A stretch of 64,000 nt of DNA from Nothophaeocryptopus gaeumannii (Eukaryota > Ascomycota > Dothideomycetes > Mycosphaerellales > Mycosphaerellaceae), in contig JASISA010000036.1 of assembly GCA_031771865.1 (NCBI GenBank), forward strand, positions 930,001 through 994,000. The letters run 5' to 3'. The translations under genes and the position numbers were made by a program. The notes below the pieces were generated by a model, which was not told where the DNA came from, did not search any database, and saw only the letters and a list, made by a program, of their open reading frames with translations. Numbering within the stretch: position 1 is the first letter of the stretch; the number at the start of each line of letters is the position of its first letter. Of this stretch, positions 10,445 to 20,308 are shown piece by piece.

Positions 10445-11622
10445 TCACCAGTAATCTCCAAACTTGCCCAAAACATCACCAGCCCTAAGCTCCTTATGAC
10501 AATCATTAAGAGCATCAAAGTGCGCCGCCAACTTCAATCCTCTCAACCTCTCATTTTCCATGTCATCCCAAGTCCACTCATCGTCCTCGCTCTCAGCGCC
10601 ATCTTTCCCTTGCACGCCCTCCAACTTCGACTGCAACTCCGCGCCTACGTTCGATGCTGCCGTGCCATTCTCCGCTGGCGTCGCAGGCGTAAATGGCGTC
10701 GCAGTCGTAGAAGCACTCGCTTCAGCTCTTGGAGGGAATCCTACGCCCTCAGGCCGCGGAGGCAACAATCTCGATCTCTCCAACACGATCTCCGGATTGA
10801 TCGTCAATCTCCCTTTCTTAAACACATATCTCGCCAAACTCGTCGCGAAAATATATTTCGTCAAATCCTCCTCCTCCTCCGCCTTCTTCTCCGCAGCTCT
10901 CTTCTTTCCCTTTCCATTCTTCCACGGCTGCAGAACATACGAATCCGGCTTTATCGCCCCCTTCTTAACGATATGTGAGACTGTGTACAACCATTTCCGA
11001 TCCCAGCTCAATACTCTGGTGTATATCTCAAAAGCCTCGAGTGGCTCAATCTGTCTTTGGAAGAAGCAAGACACCGCTCCTAGAGCAACGACGTATTTTC
11101 CTTTGGCTTCGATGTTGGATTTGGGAAGGCCTTCTTGATCGCCTGCGTTTAGGCGGGCGAGGCCTGTGCGGATGATGGCTCCGACTGTGTGGGCACGAGC
11201 GACGTCGAGGTCGGCGAAGTAGGTGGAGTTGGATTTGTGGAAGTTGTAGTCGGTGTCGTAGAGGGTGTTATAGGATTGAGTGATGAGGGGAGCAAAGAGG
11301 TGTTTGGGAGGGGTTGGTCGTCGTTGGAAGTAGAGTTGGTAGATGATTCCGCGTAGGACTCGGAACTAGTATTTTTATTGTCAGCATAGATTGCCTTGCT
11401 TAGAGCATGGTGTGTACTACTGACATGCCACATTCCAGGGAGGTTCTTCAAGTTCGCCAATGCGATTCCTGCAACCAATGCTTTTAACATCTTGGATCCG
11501 GCGTTGGCTCCCAACTTCTCGGCGACGAATTGCTGGACGGTAGGGTGATAACAGAATGCGGCGACTGCGCCGGCGAAGGTCAAGGCGCCTGCTACTGCTG
11601 GTAGTCGTGTTGCTGCCGACAT
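10445..11622 (-). CDS. Hotdog-fold thioesterase-like protein (THEM6/MesD-like)
   Basis: Two exons (11622..11425 and 11365..10445) give 372 residues; the 59-nt intron is phase 0. The first exon carries two hydrophobic segments (PAVAGALTFAGAVAAFCY and MLKALVAGIALANL), probably membrane anchoring. The second exon encodes a hotdog-type region: a DTDYNFHKSNSTYFADLDVAR segment, then FQRQIEPLEAFEIYTRVLSWDRKWLY and YIFATSLARYVFKKGR. Family knowledge: this pattern matches fungal 4HBT-like proteins related to THEM6, whose substrates are unknown. The C-terminal part is low complexity (Thr/Ala/Pro, then an acidic EDDEWTWDD). The activity is inferred from the family only. Confidence 0.72.
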
Positions 11623-12213
11623 TGTCCAGAAGGAGGAGAGTCGTGAAGTGGAAGTGTTCCTGATGCAGAGGATGCCGTGGTGTCGTGACGTAGACGCGGT
11701 GTTCTTGAATTCCGTCTCTCGATCTCTTTCATTAACGCCAAACGCCTGACCAAAGGAGAGGATGTATCCAGAACGCCTTTAAGAGAATGAAATATCTATC
11801 ATGGCCCATGTTTGGAAGTCTTGCCTGTGCTCTTTGTCCGCAACGAGTTGGCCAATTGAAGACTCGAGTTTCCGAAACATGCCGAGGCACGAGCGGAGCC
11901 AATTCCGGGAACGAAGACTTCACTACTAACCGGGCACATAGATCTGTTCTCCAAACGAACTCATACGAGCCTGTCATTGAAGGTCGCTTGGAGTGCAGGG
12001 AGTTTGGACACGAGAACGAGAACGAAGGTATCGATGCTTATGCTCATATCGTGTCATATGCTACTTTCCCTCTTCATACTCACCGAAGCCCATGTTCGTT
12101 CCTCGTAAACAAATCGTAAAGTGTCGCGCTAATAGTTCATCAAATCGTTTCCCCTGAAAGTTCGCGTATCATGCGTCTGAAGTCCTCCTCGTACGTAATT
12201 GAGATGTCGTCGT
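11623..12213. other. Intergenic, no gene seen
   Basis: This lies upstream of the thioesterase-like gene and downstream of the coiled-coil gene, both on the minus strand. The overlapping frames 11787..12119 (+) and 11732..11977 (-) show no recognisable features. Confidence 0.5.
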
Positions 12214-13031
12214 TCAGCCGAAGCGAGAGCGCTGCTCCATCTTGATGCGGACAGCGAGCGGCATCTCTCCCTCATCATCCTCATCGATCTCGAGTCGTCG
12301 CTTCCAGCCTCCGATCTTCATGCTCTCCGTATCGATCGAAAGACTCTGAGTCTTGCGTGATGGATCGGGAGTCTTGCCGCCGAAAGCGGTGGCGTTGGCC
12401 ATTGAGCGCTCATATGAGCTTGAAGACTTCAAGGGGTTGGAGACCTTGTTAGCAGCAGGGAGTGCTTTTGACTTGCTGAGAGCAATGCGGAGCGCCATTC
12501 GAACGCGAAAAGAACTCACTTCGTGCCCTTCAATTTGGCGATCTGTCTAGCCTGGCTCTCACTCTTCTTCTCCAACCGCTCTGCCTTGTCGGAAGCCTTC
12601 CGAGCAGTGTTATCCGACTGCAGCTTCTGAGAGCGCAGGCGCTTCTCGCTGTCCTTGGTCACGTCGAGCTGGATCTTCAGGCCGTACACATACTCCTTCT
12701 CCTCCTCGAGTTGCTTGTCCAGGCTCTCGAGTTGCTTCTCCAGGCTCTTAATAAGAGCAATCGCCTCGTCACTGACCTGACCGGCCATGGCCTTTTTGAC
12801 CTCGGCCTGCAACTGGACCACCTCCTTCTCCAATTCAGCGATGCGCTCTTTGTTAGCACCAGAAGCGCCATGGTCATCGTTTGCGGTCTGTTGATTCTGG
12901 AGAAGCGCCTTGAGCTGATCAATCTCGTGTTCCTTGGCACCGACGCTCATCTGCAAGTCGACAATCTGAGCGTTCTTGGCAGCAAGCTGGCCCTTCAGGT
13001 ACTCAACAGCGTAGTCGGTGGTGGAAGCCAT
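12214..13031 (-). CDS. Coiled-coil protein, unknown function
   Basis: Two exons (13031..12520 and 12475..12214) give 257 residues. The intron is only 44 nt (GTGAGT donor, CTCTCAG acceptor), near the lower limit for fungi. Residues 1-170 are an almost continuous heptad coiled coil rich in Lys, Glu, Gln and Leu, starting MASTTDYAVEYLKGQLAAKN. The C-terminal 87 residues are Ser/Lys-rich with an acidic patch (EIDEDDEGEMP) and end QRSRFG. No catalytic or targeting motif is visible. A structural or tethering role is plausible from the coiled coil alone. The reading frame before and after the splice is clear. Confidence 0.8.
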
Positions 13032-14874
13032 TTCCGAAGCTGATGATGATTTGAAGTAATTGGAGTACTTAGGAGTAGGTGGTGGTGTGTGAGCGTCTCG
13101 TATAGAAGCGTTCGTTTTCGTCGGTTCCGTTGAGTAAGGTGATGTCGTGAGGTGTTGTGTATTAAGATTGTTCGACGTTCAAGAGAAGCGGTAGAATAGG
13201 ACTGCGCAAACGTGGCATGAGCGCATGCAAATGGGTCCATAGCGAGTGTCGGACAAGCAAGGCGCCAGCTGGGAGTGCTCGAGGGAAATCGCCCAGTGTT
13301 CACCTGAAGTATGCCCGTTTGCATCCCGTTTTGAGGCTCACTTGGCCGTCACGAGCGCGATCTATCCACGTGGCTCCACTTTTTTGACAGGCTACCAGGC
13401 CACTGGGGTGATTGCTGGCAGCGTTCTTGGTGGAAAGAAAGCTGAAGGGCAGAGATATGGTGATGCGTGAGTGAGTTCGTACTCGCCATTGTCAGACTTC
13501 GTGTTCACTTGAATGCTGCGGGTCTTGTTGAGTCGTTTCAGGAGGTAGCCGTAAAGAGCGAGTTCACCACGGGCACAGAAAGGTTAAGGTGGACATGAGT
13601 GAGGCCTTGATGGTGCGTTGAGAGATGTGAGGGCGGTCACGGTTTACTTATCTACCCTAAGAGTCAGCGTCGTCTCATTCCAATGGTAGACATGACCTTG
13701 ATGCCGTATGCGCGATCGTTAACAACTCTTCAAACAGAAAAGCACAGCCGACATCAATTGTCAAAGCAAAAAGCAAAAAGATCTGGGGTATCTGTTAACT
13801 GTGAAGTCTTGTGATACAACACTCATCCCGTGCTACTACGTTGTGCAGGCACCATCAGTGATAGTCACTTAGTTACGTGCGAACACGCGGACTACGACCG
13901 ACCCGTGGGTGACTGAGCTTGCAGCGACGGTAACTGCTCCAAGAAGTGGATCGAATCCGAAGCTGGAACGAGTAGCGGTAGTGGTAAGCATATTCGATAG
14001 GAGGCCGCGTTGTCTGGCGATGGATTGCGTAGAGCTAAATCGCATCCATGTGGGCTCGGCAGTCGTGTCTTACCATGCACAGAATTGCAACGATGGGCGA
14101 ACACGGCCGCTACATTCTTCTGATCGAGGGCTTGAGTGAGATCGGGCCTGGCGTTGGAAGGCCGATGAAGCATCTTTTGAGAGGTGCATTTTGGTGTCCA
14201 ATCCGACGAAGCAGGATCTCGTGTAGGATGTTCTGCTAGAGCCACGCGAAAAGCCGAATTTTCCGATAGTGCTCTTTCTCCATGCATTGTCTTGATGCTC
14301 TTTGTCCCGTCTCTCGTCTCCTGATGGAACCCATTCGTCCGTGCTCAGGTTGCTTTGACAGGGATTCCAAACATCACGTTACCTGAGACTGCCCCCTACG
14401 TTTTCTTGTTTGGTTTCACAACATCAACGGGCATATCTCGTCAGCAGCCAGCCCACTCCCCAGATCTCGCTTTGACGCCACGCAGTGTTCTCGATTCGAT
14501 GGGTCCACCCACGCATTGAGGCGGGCGCTGACGAAAGAGGAGGAACACACGCCATGGTGTCCGGGACAGCGATACGGGGTGTGGAGGGCAGCATGTGAAT
14601 GGACAATGTTGCGCGATTGGCGGGCGTAGGCATGCGCCATCAAAGACCAGAGAGATCGTGATGGAAAGACCAGAGAGGTTGTGAGAGGTGAGTCTGATGA
14701 GTGTGGTCATGATTGGGAGGGATCAGAGGTCACGATGCGGCTTGGGTTGTGGCGTCATTTCGGCCTCGCGCTTTGCGGGATGAAATTTCTCGTAGACCTC
14801 ATCTTCTACTTCTGCTTCTGCTTCCTGCAATTCTTGTTCCACGCTCATCAGAGCCCCTATAATCTCCCGCAAAA
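13032..14874. other. Long intergenic region
   Basis: The interval contains the leader of the coiled-coil gene and the upstream region of the permease. Open frames such as complement 13892..14287 and complement 14441..14710 overlap each other on both strands and have no recognisable features. No gene, repeat or RNA was identified. Confidence 0.5.
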
Positions 14875-17029
14875 ATGGCACCTTTCGCGCATACGACATC
14901 GGCAGAGCAACTTCCATCCAAAGGACCTGGTGAACTTGCCCCGAACAACCCGCTCCAATCCGATATCAACTCCAACACGAGCGATGACAACGAAAGCGTC
15001 GACTCCGACGAGGCGTACTTGGTATGGCTTCGAGAGGGCTGAAAGCATTTTCACGGTGATCTAGCGGTCTTTCCAGCGCATTCAGTGAGTTACGATACAG
15101 CATCAAGCAAGAAGTCATGGCACGCGGGTGTTCGCTTTTCTCATGCGACCACCACCCACCGAACTCGTTCGTCTGTGGAGTGTTCGCATAGGATCGTGGG
15201 CTGAGATCATACCGTCTTGAACTTGAATCGCAGTAATTTGCGCGTAATGGAGATGCATGACCTCTACATCAGTCGATGCTCCAACCTCAAGTACCCGTCG
15301 CGATATAGACAGCGATTGCTAACTGTCAGAAGCGTTCAATTGGCTATAATCAGGTACGTGGTTGCAGACTTGCTCATGATGGCCAAAGCTAATGTTTTCT
15401 AGTCACTCCATCGTCAGTGGAAGTTCTTTGAGAGTTTTGCAGCCAGCTTTGGTATGCTCTATTGCCTGTCGACTAAGCTGGCATTGCGAGACTGACAGAA
15501 AGGATAGCTGCTCTCTACGCAGTCGGTGGCGTACGTACTACGTTCACGATAGGTGTTGGAGCTGGAGGACCGGCTGCATACTGGCACGTAGCGCACCGAG
15601 CCTTTTCGGCGATGCTCCTACTTACACCCCTTCAGGTCAAGCTACGTGGTGACATGTGTCTTTGTCATGATCACTGCTGCTGTCCTTGCCGAGATATGCA
15701 GTGCACTTCCGGCAGCTGGCTCCATCTACTTCTGGGCGGCTGAGAGCGGCGGTCGCCGATACGGACGTCTTTTCGGATTCGTTGTCGCGTGGTGGAGCAC
15801 TACGGCCTGGACCACATTCATCGCAAGCGATTGTCAAGCCGCGGCCAATTTCTTGCTTTCCGAGCTCACGGTCTTTGGCGTTGACTTCCCGACCGACACA
15901 AACAATATCAAGTTTCGCGCCGTACAGTGGATTGTTTCTGAGGTCATTCTGTTCATTGCCATTGGCATGAATTACCTCAGTCCAAAAACGTACAAGACAG
16001 TCTTCCGATTTGCTACTTTCCTGATCGTTCTGGACTTCTTCCTGAACATCATCTGGCTTCCGATCGCCGTCTCGAAGACCTATGGCTTCCACGATGCCAA
16101 GTACGTCTTCACTCAGACGTACAACGAGACTGGTGCTCCACCCGTCTGGAACTGGATGCTTTCCTACTTCGTAACAGCCGGTGTGCTCGTCGGATTCGAA
16201 GCCTCTGGCCACATTGCTGAAGAGACCAAGAACGCCAACCTCGTTGCTGCGAAGGGTATCTTCACCTCTGCAGGTGCTTCTGCAGCGATGGGATTCCCGA
16301 TCGTCATCCTCTACCTGTTCTGTTTGCCGGACCTGACGACGCTATACTCTCTCAATGCTCCTCAACCATTCGTCAGCATATACGCTCTGAGCATGGGCAG
16401 AGGAGGCCACGTTTTCATGAATGTCATATGCATTCTTGGCCTCATTTTCAACGCCACAGTGGCGGGCGTCGCGAGCTCTCGTCTGATCTGGGCTGTCGCG
16501 CGAGACGGCGTCCTGCCGTTTTCTGGATGGATCTCCAAAGTCTCCGACAAGAAGGAGCCGAAGAACGCCATCATTGCGATGCATGCGGTTGCAGCCCTTC
16601 TGCTCTGCACCATCTTGCCATCACCAGTGGCCTTCACCTCGCTTGTCAGTGCTGCTGGTGTTCCCACGATCACCGCCTATGCGCTCATCTGCTTCGGACG
16701 CACCTTCATCACTCCACACAGCTTCAAGAACGCGAGATGGTCATTGGGCCGCTGGTCTCGCCCAATGAACTTCATCGCTTTTGTCTGGAATACTTACTTG
16801 GCTTGCGTACTGTTCTCGCCGCTTTACTTCCCTGTGACGGCATCGTCATTCAATTGTGAGCTGACTCTGATCCATCCTCACTTCATCCTTACTAACCTGT
16901 TCAGACTCTCCTGTGATCTTTGGGGCCATCACTCTCTTCGGACTCCTCACCTGGTGGTTCTATCCGGAGGATTCTTGGCTTCCAAATGAGCGATTGGGGC
17001 GTGTACACAGTATTGACAGGCAGCAATAG
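14875..17029 (+). CDS. APC-superfamily amino acid/choline/GABA permease
   Basis: The proposed exons are 14875..15021, 15330..15353, 15403..15451, 15508..15583, 15636..16855 and 16905..17029, giving 546 residues. The N-terminus is hydrophilic and acidic (SNTSDDNESVDSDEAYL). The core follows with SLHRQWKFFESFAASFAALY, then an AGGPAAYWSSYVVTCVF helix, EICSALPAAGSIYFWAAESG and about ten further hydrophobic segments. Family knowledge: these are hallmarks of fungal choline/GABA/amino acid permeases of the plasma membrane; the exact substrate cannot be told. The intron at 15584..15635 must use a GC donor (TG|GCACGT) to keep the frame. The 308-nt first intron is longer than usual, and a small exon may be missing inside it. 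The C-terminal intron 16856..16904 replaces an otherwise divergent tail. Confidence 0.87.
15584..15635 (+). other. Non-canonical GC-AG intron in the permease gene
   Basis: The exon ends TAC TG and the intron starts GCACGT and ends CCTTCAG. Joining gives TGG (Trp) then TCA AGC TAC, restoring the conserved AAYW-SSYVVT passage. The nearby GT (in CACGTAG) cannot be used without losing the frame. Confidence 0.75.
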
Positions 17030-17402
17030 CTGTGAGGGGCAGGAGGCATACATGGGCAATCAGGCAACGAGCGAATGAGAATCGTTTCTCAAGATGAAAC
17101 GCATGCGAGAGTGTGAGAAAGCACGGTTCAGGAGCGAGGCGGATCTTCGAGCACGTGAACGCGTGGCGAATCCGCGACTTTCCACCTCGGCCAAAAGTCG
17201 CGTTTCTGCCTGGCGTAAGGCAAGAGCAGCTAGCGCGCTCCTTCCAAACCGGTCAACCACCTTCACCATAAAACATCGAGTCCACACAAACAATCTCTCA
17301 ATCCCACCCACTCACCTCACAATCTCGCCCTCCTACCACGCAAGCCAATCGTCCTGAAGTTCAATACGCTCTCATACCGGCAATCCCTTGAGAACGCACC
17401 AA
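17030..17402. other. Intergenic promoter region of the BRCT gene
   Basis: A pyrimidine-rich stretch (about 17260-17350), typical of fungal core promoters and leaders, precedes the ATG at 17403. Nothing else was seen. Confidence 0.4.
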
Positions 17403-18092
17403 ATGGCGCCTAAGCAGTGGGTCTTCATCGTCGTCCCTGAGGAGGGCGGCGAGTACCAGGCATTCGAGACGCAGGCTGCTGCCAATGCAGCAGCAGCTGA
17501 TGGCGAGGCATATGTGAAGAAAGTCGAGCTGAAGAAGGAGTACGTCACATGCGCTCCTCAATACGTTGACCTGCGCTGACATCCTGCAGCGCTCCCAAGC
17601 CCGCTGCCAAGAAGGCCTCGAAGAGAGCCACTCCCGCTGCCGAGGAGGCTGAAGACGAGGAGGAGGAGGAAGCTCCCGCGAAGAAGAAGCCCAAGACGAC
17701 TAAGGCGAGGGCCATCAAGGATGAGGAGATTCCCCCCGTCGGCAAGCCGGACGTGCTGGAGGGGTACACGGTAAGTGATCCTCCATATCCCAACGCAGGT
17801 GCGCGCGCTTCACCTGCACCTATCTCCACGTATCTGCGGCCGACTGTGCATCGCTAATGGCCTTCAGCTGCTTTTCACGGGTAGTATGGACCTGAAGCGC
17901 GAGACGATGGAGAAGTGCGCCAAGAACCACGGAGCGAAATTGTCGAAGAAGCTCCCCGACTGCGACTACATCGTCCTCGGAGCCAAGGCCGGTGCCAATA
18001 AGTTGAAGGAAATCGAGGAGAAGGATCTTACTACGATTACCGAGCAGCAGTTCCTGGACTGGCTTAGGACGGGTGACCTGCCGGACGTCTAG
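17403..18092 (+). CDS. BRCT-domain protein
   Basis: Three exons (17403..17539, 17590..17770, 17868..18092) give 180 residues. The N-terminal 45 residues (MAPKQWVFIVVPEEGGEYQA...) form a small folded-looking segment. A basic/acidic linker follows (KKASKRATPAAEEAEDEEEEE then PAKKKPKTTKARA), probably nuclear-localising. The C-terminal 75 residues are a BRCT domain: LEGYTLLFTGSMDLKRETME, the GAKLSKKLPDCDYIVLG core with lysine-rich turn, and the closing TEQQFLDWLRTG with the conserved Trp. Family knowledge: such a BRCT resembles that of RFC1 and NAD-dependent ligases and binds phosphopeptides or DNA ends. A DNA-metabolism role is inferred. The start is the ATG in good context (ACCAAATGGCG). Confidence 0.88.
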
Positions 18093-18255
18093 GGCGCTCT
18101 CACACGGACCGAGCTCGAAGGAGAGGCCTCTGAGCGACCTTCCGCATGTTTTCGGCGATTGATGGGGATGAGATGACCTGCCGGACATATAGTGTGCTCT
18201 CACACGGACGTGCTCGAGGGAAAGGCCTCTGAGCGACCTTCCGCATGGTTTTAGC
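18075..18255. repeat. 100-bp-spaced direct duplication across the BRCT stop codon
   Basis: Bases from 18075 (GACCTGCCGGAC...) to about 18152 recur from 18175 to about 18255 with a few mismatches. The shared blocks include CTCTCACACGGAC and GAGGCCTCTGAGCGACCTTC. The first copy contains the last codons and stop of the BRCT gene; in the second the corresponding stretch reads DLP-D-I-stop and is not attached to a gene. Confidence 0.9.
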
Positions 18256-18468
18256 GTATCGCATGGATGAGAGAGCCTGATAGCATTTGCGGGCGTATGG
18301 CGTTGCTTTGACGAGACTGCAGATACCCACACCGGCACGTACTGCGTGGCTAGCACGTATGAAATGAGGATACGCGTTCATCTTCTCACGCACTCAAGCG
18401 CTCCGGGCCTTCGAATCGGCACCCGTTCGCTTTGAAACAGCTGACCTCCTAGAGAAACACAGAACATA
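18256..18468. other. Short convergent intergenic segment
   Basis: This is the 3' side of both the BRCT gene (+) and the F-box-like gene (-). No further structure was seen. Confidence 0.4.
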
Positions 18469-19191
18469 TCACACCCTCCCTAGAATTTCAAACATCCTCC
18501 CAATTTTCGCCTCACATCCCTTCGAATTCTCCACTAAACAATACCTCCTCCCCGCCCTCAGCCCCTCTACCCACTCTCTCCTCTCCCCCGCCATCTTTTC
18601 AACCCTCTTTCTCCCCTTTTGCAAATCCCAAAGCGGCAAACGAACCACAAACTCACTCCGGTGCATCAGTATCGCACACCATTCTACCCTGATTACAACC
18701 TCAACTCTCGCTTTCTCCCCGCCAAATTTCCGGGCAGCTGTCAGGAAGTGTGAGATCCCTGGGGCGACGATTTCTGGCGTTGCGCACTCCCACCATGTAT
18801 ACCATGTCCCCAAGTCGATGGTGACAGTTGTTGGACGGCCAGCAGACCAGGACAGCCATGTCTTCAGCACTTCCAGCGAAGCGGCTACATTTCCAGGACA
18901 GGATGGTTCGCCGTGGACGGATCTGATATACTTCCCTAGTATACCCGTAGCAATGTGAAGCTTGGTTTGCTGGGTCAGAACGGGCAGGCTCTCGTAGCGT
19001 ATCCGGTGAGAGACAGCTGTCAGGGGAAGGCCATGGAGTGGACCAAGGGGGCGGGGACGGACAAGCTTGCTGAGAGAATCGATGCGGGTTAATTGAATTA
19101 GTGCTTCGGGTTCTTGCTGCAATGCGAAGGAGTAGATCTTGAGCCGCAGTTCTGGTGGGAGAATTGAGAGGAGGCCTAGGGAGGGATCCAT
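18469..19191 (-). CDS. F-box-like / 2EXR-type protein, unknown function
   Basis: A single exon of 240 residues. Near the N-terminus it has LSILPPELRLKIYSFALQQE, matching the LPxELRxxIY core of the F-box-like (2EXR) domain abundant in dothideomycetes. A conserved-looking stretch follows (LPLTAVSHRIRYESLPVLTQQTKLH), typical of the part of these proteins that follows the box. The remainder (LSWSAGRPTTVTIDLGTWYTWWE, then VEVVIRVEWCAIL) has the beta-rich texture of the family. Family knowledge: some members may act in SCF ubiquitin ligases, but most are uncharacterised. The ATG at 19191 immediately precedes the box, so no long N-terminal extension exists. Confidence 0.78.
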   Translation of the reverse strand: MDPSLGLLSILPPELRLKIYSFALQQEPEALIQLTRIDSLSKLVRPRPLGPLHGLPLTAVSHRIRYESLPVLTQQTKLHIATGILGKYIRSVHGEPSCPGNVAASLEVLKTWLSWSAGRPTTVTIDLGTWYTWWECATPEIVAPGISHFLTAARKFGGEKARVEVVIRVEWCAILMHRSEFVVRLPLWDLQKGRKRVEKMAGERREWVEGLRAGRRYCLVENSKGCEAKIGRMFEILGRV

Positions 19192-20308
19192 TTGCGGGAG
19201 TACTTGAGGGGTATTGGGTCAGGCTGGAGATGTCCGGACTCTTTCGATCAACGCCGCGGTAGATTTCGTATTCTCTAATTCTGTCAGGTGCTTGGAAGAG
19301 ATCAAATGGTGTGAATGCCAAATGGAAGTCCCTGCATTCAAAGCTGAAGTGTCTAGGTACTCCTTATGTTCAGAGTCTTCGACATAACGTCACATCGATA
19401 CGGCCTCCGAAGCGATCGCATCCCCATACGGAACCATCTCTTGGTGTCGGTTTGTTTTCGGTCCCTCGCCGGTCCGATGGCGATGTGCTATCTGCTGTCC
19501 CCTACACGTCCCCTGCAGTCTACGGTTCAGTGATGAAGATTTACAGCACTGATGCGCGCGAAGGCTGGTCAATGTGTTGACGATAGTGAGTGTTGGGACC
19601 TCTCGAGCTTAGGTTCATGATGCTGACAGTCGAAGGACTCAGCGGAGATATGCATCCTATTATGCAGTCATTGTAAAGTGTGATTTTCCAAGAGCTTGTG
19701 AGCTGGGACAGGGGAAACGAGTCTTCCTCCCAATTGAGGGTTTGCTCGCTCCAGCAGGTTCTACGACAGCTTGCTGTGCCTTTTTCCCAGTGTGACAAAG
19801 AGGGGCCAGACATGCGCCCGTAAGATACGCACGTTCTAGGCAAAGACGTCAGATCTGTATAAGATATAATCCTTGAGTGCCTGTGAACGCGGCAGGTCCG
19901 TCCCAGAACTACACACTCCAAGCCATTGTATACGCATCTCAAAAATAGTCGCATAAAGTCACAGCCCAGGATGCGCGATGGGTTACGCTCACTTGAGAGT
20001 ATTATCAATCTATTGTACTCCGCTAAGCACTCCATTGGTGTCTCCGGTCCGGTGACTTTGAGAGGTGAGGTTTGTATTCACTCAACGCTCGGGATGTTCC
20101 GCTGTGGGGCGGGATGGCGCGTGACAACAGCCGTTCTCGGGCCTGAACTTCTGCCTGGCGAAGTTCACCCGCGATCCCAACACAAGGACTTCCTCTTCTC
20201 GACTTTCAGGGGGCGCATCATCGCAAGTAATATTTCCCAGCTCCAATAAGTCCTCCCGCACAGCGCAAGCATCCCGGAACCCTCGCCAACAACCTCAAGC
20301 TAGAAGCA
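19192..20308. other. Intergenic between divergent genes
   Basis: The overlapping frames 19541..20035 (-) and 19926..20249 (+) have no recognisable content. The interval is the likely shared promoter space of the F-box-like gene (-) and the ZZ-PHD gene (+). Confidence 0.5.
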
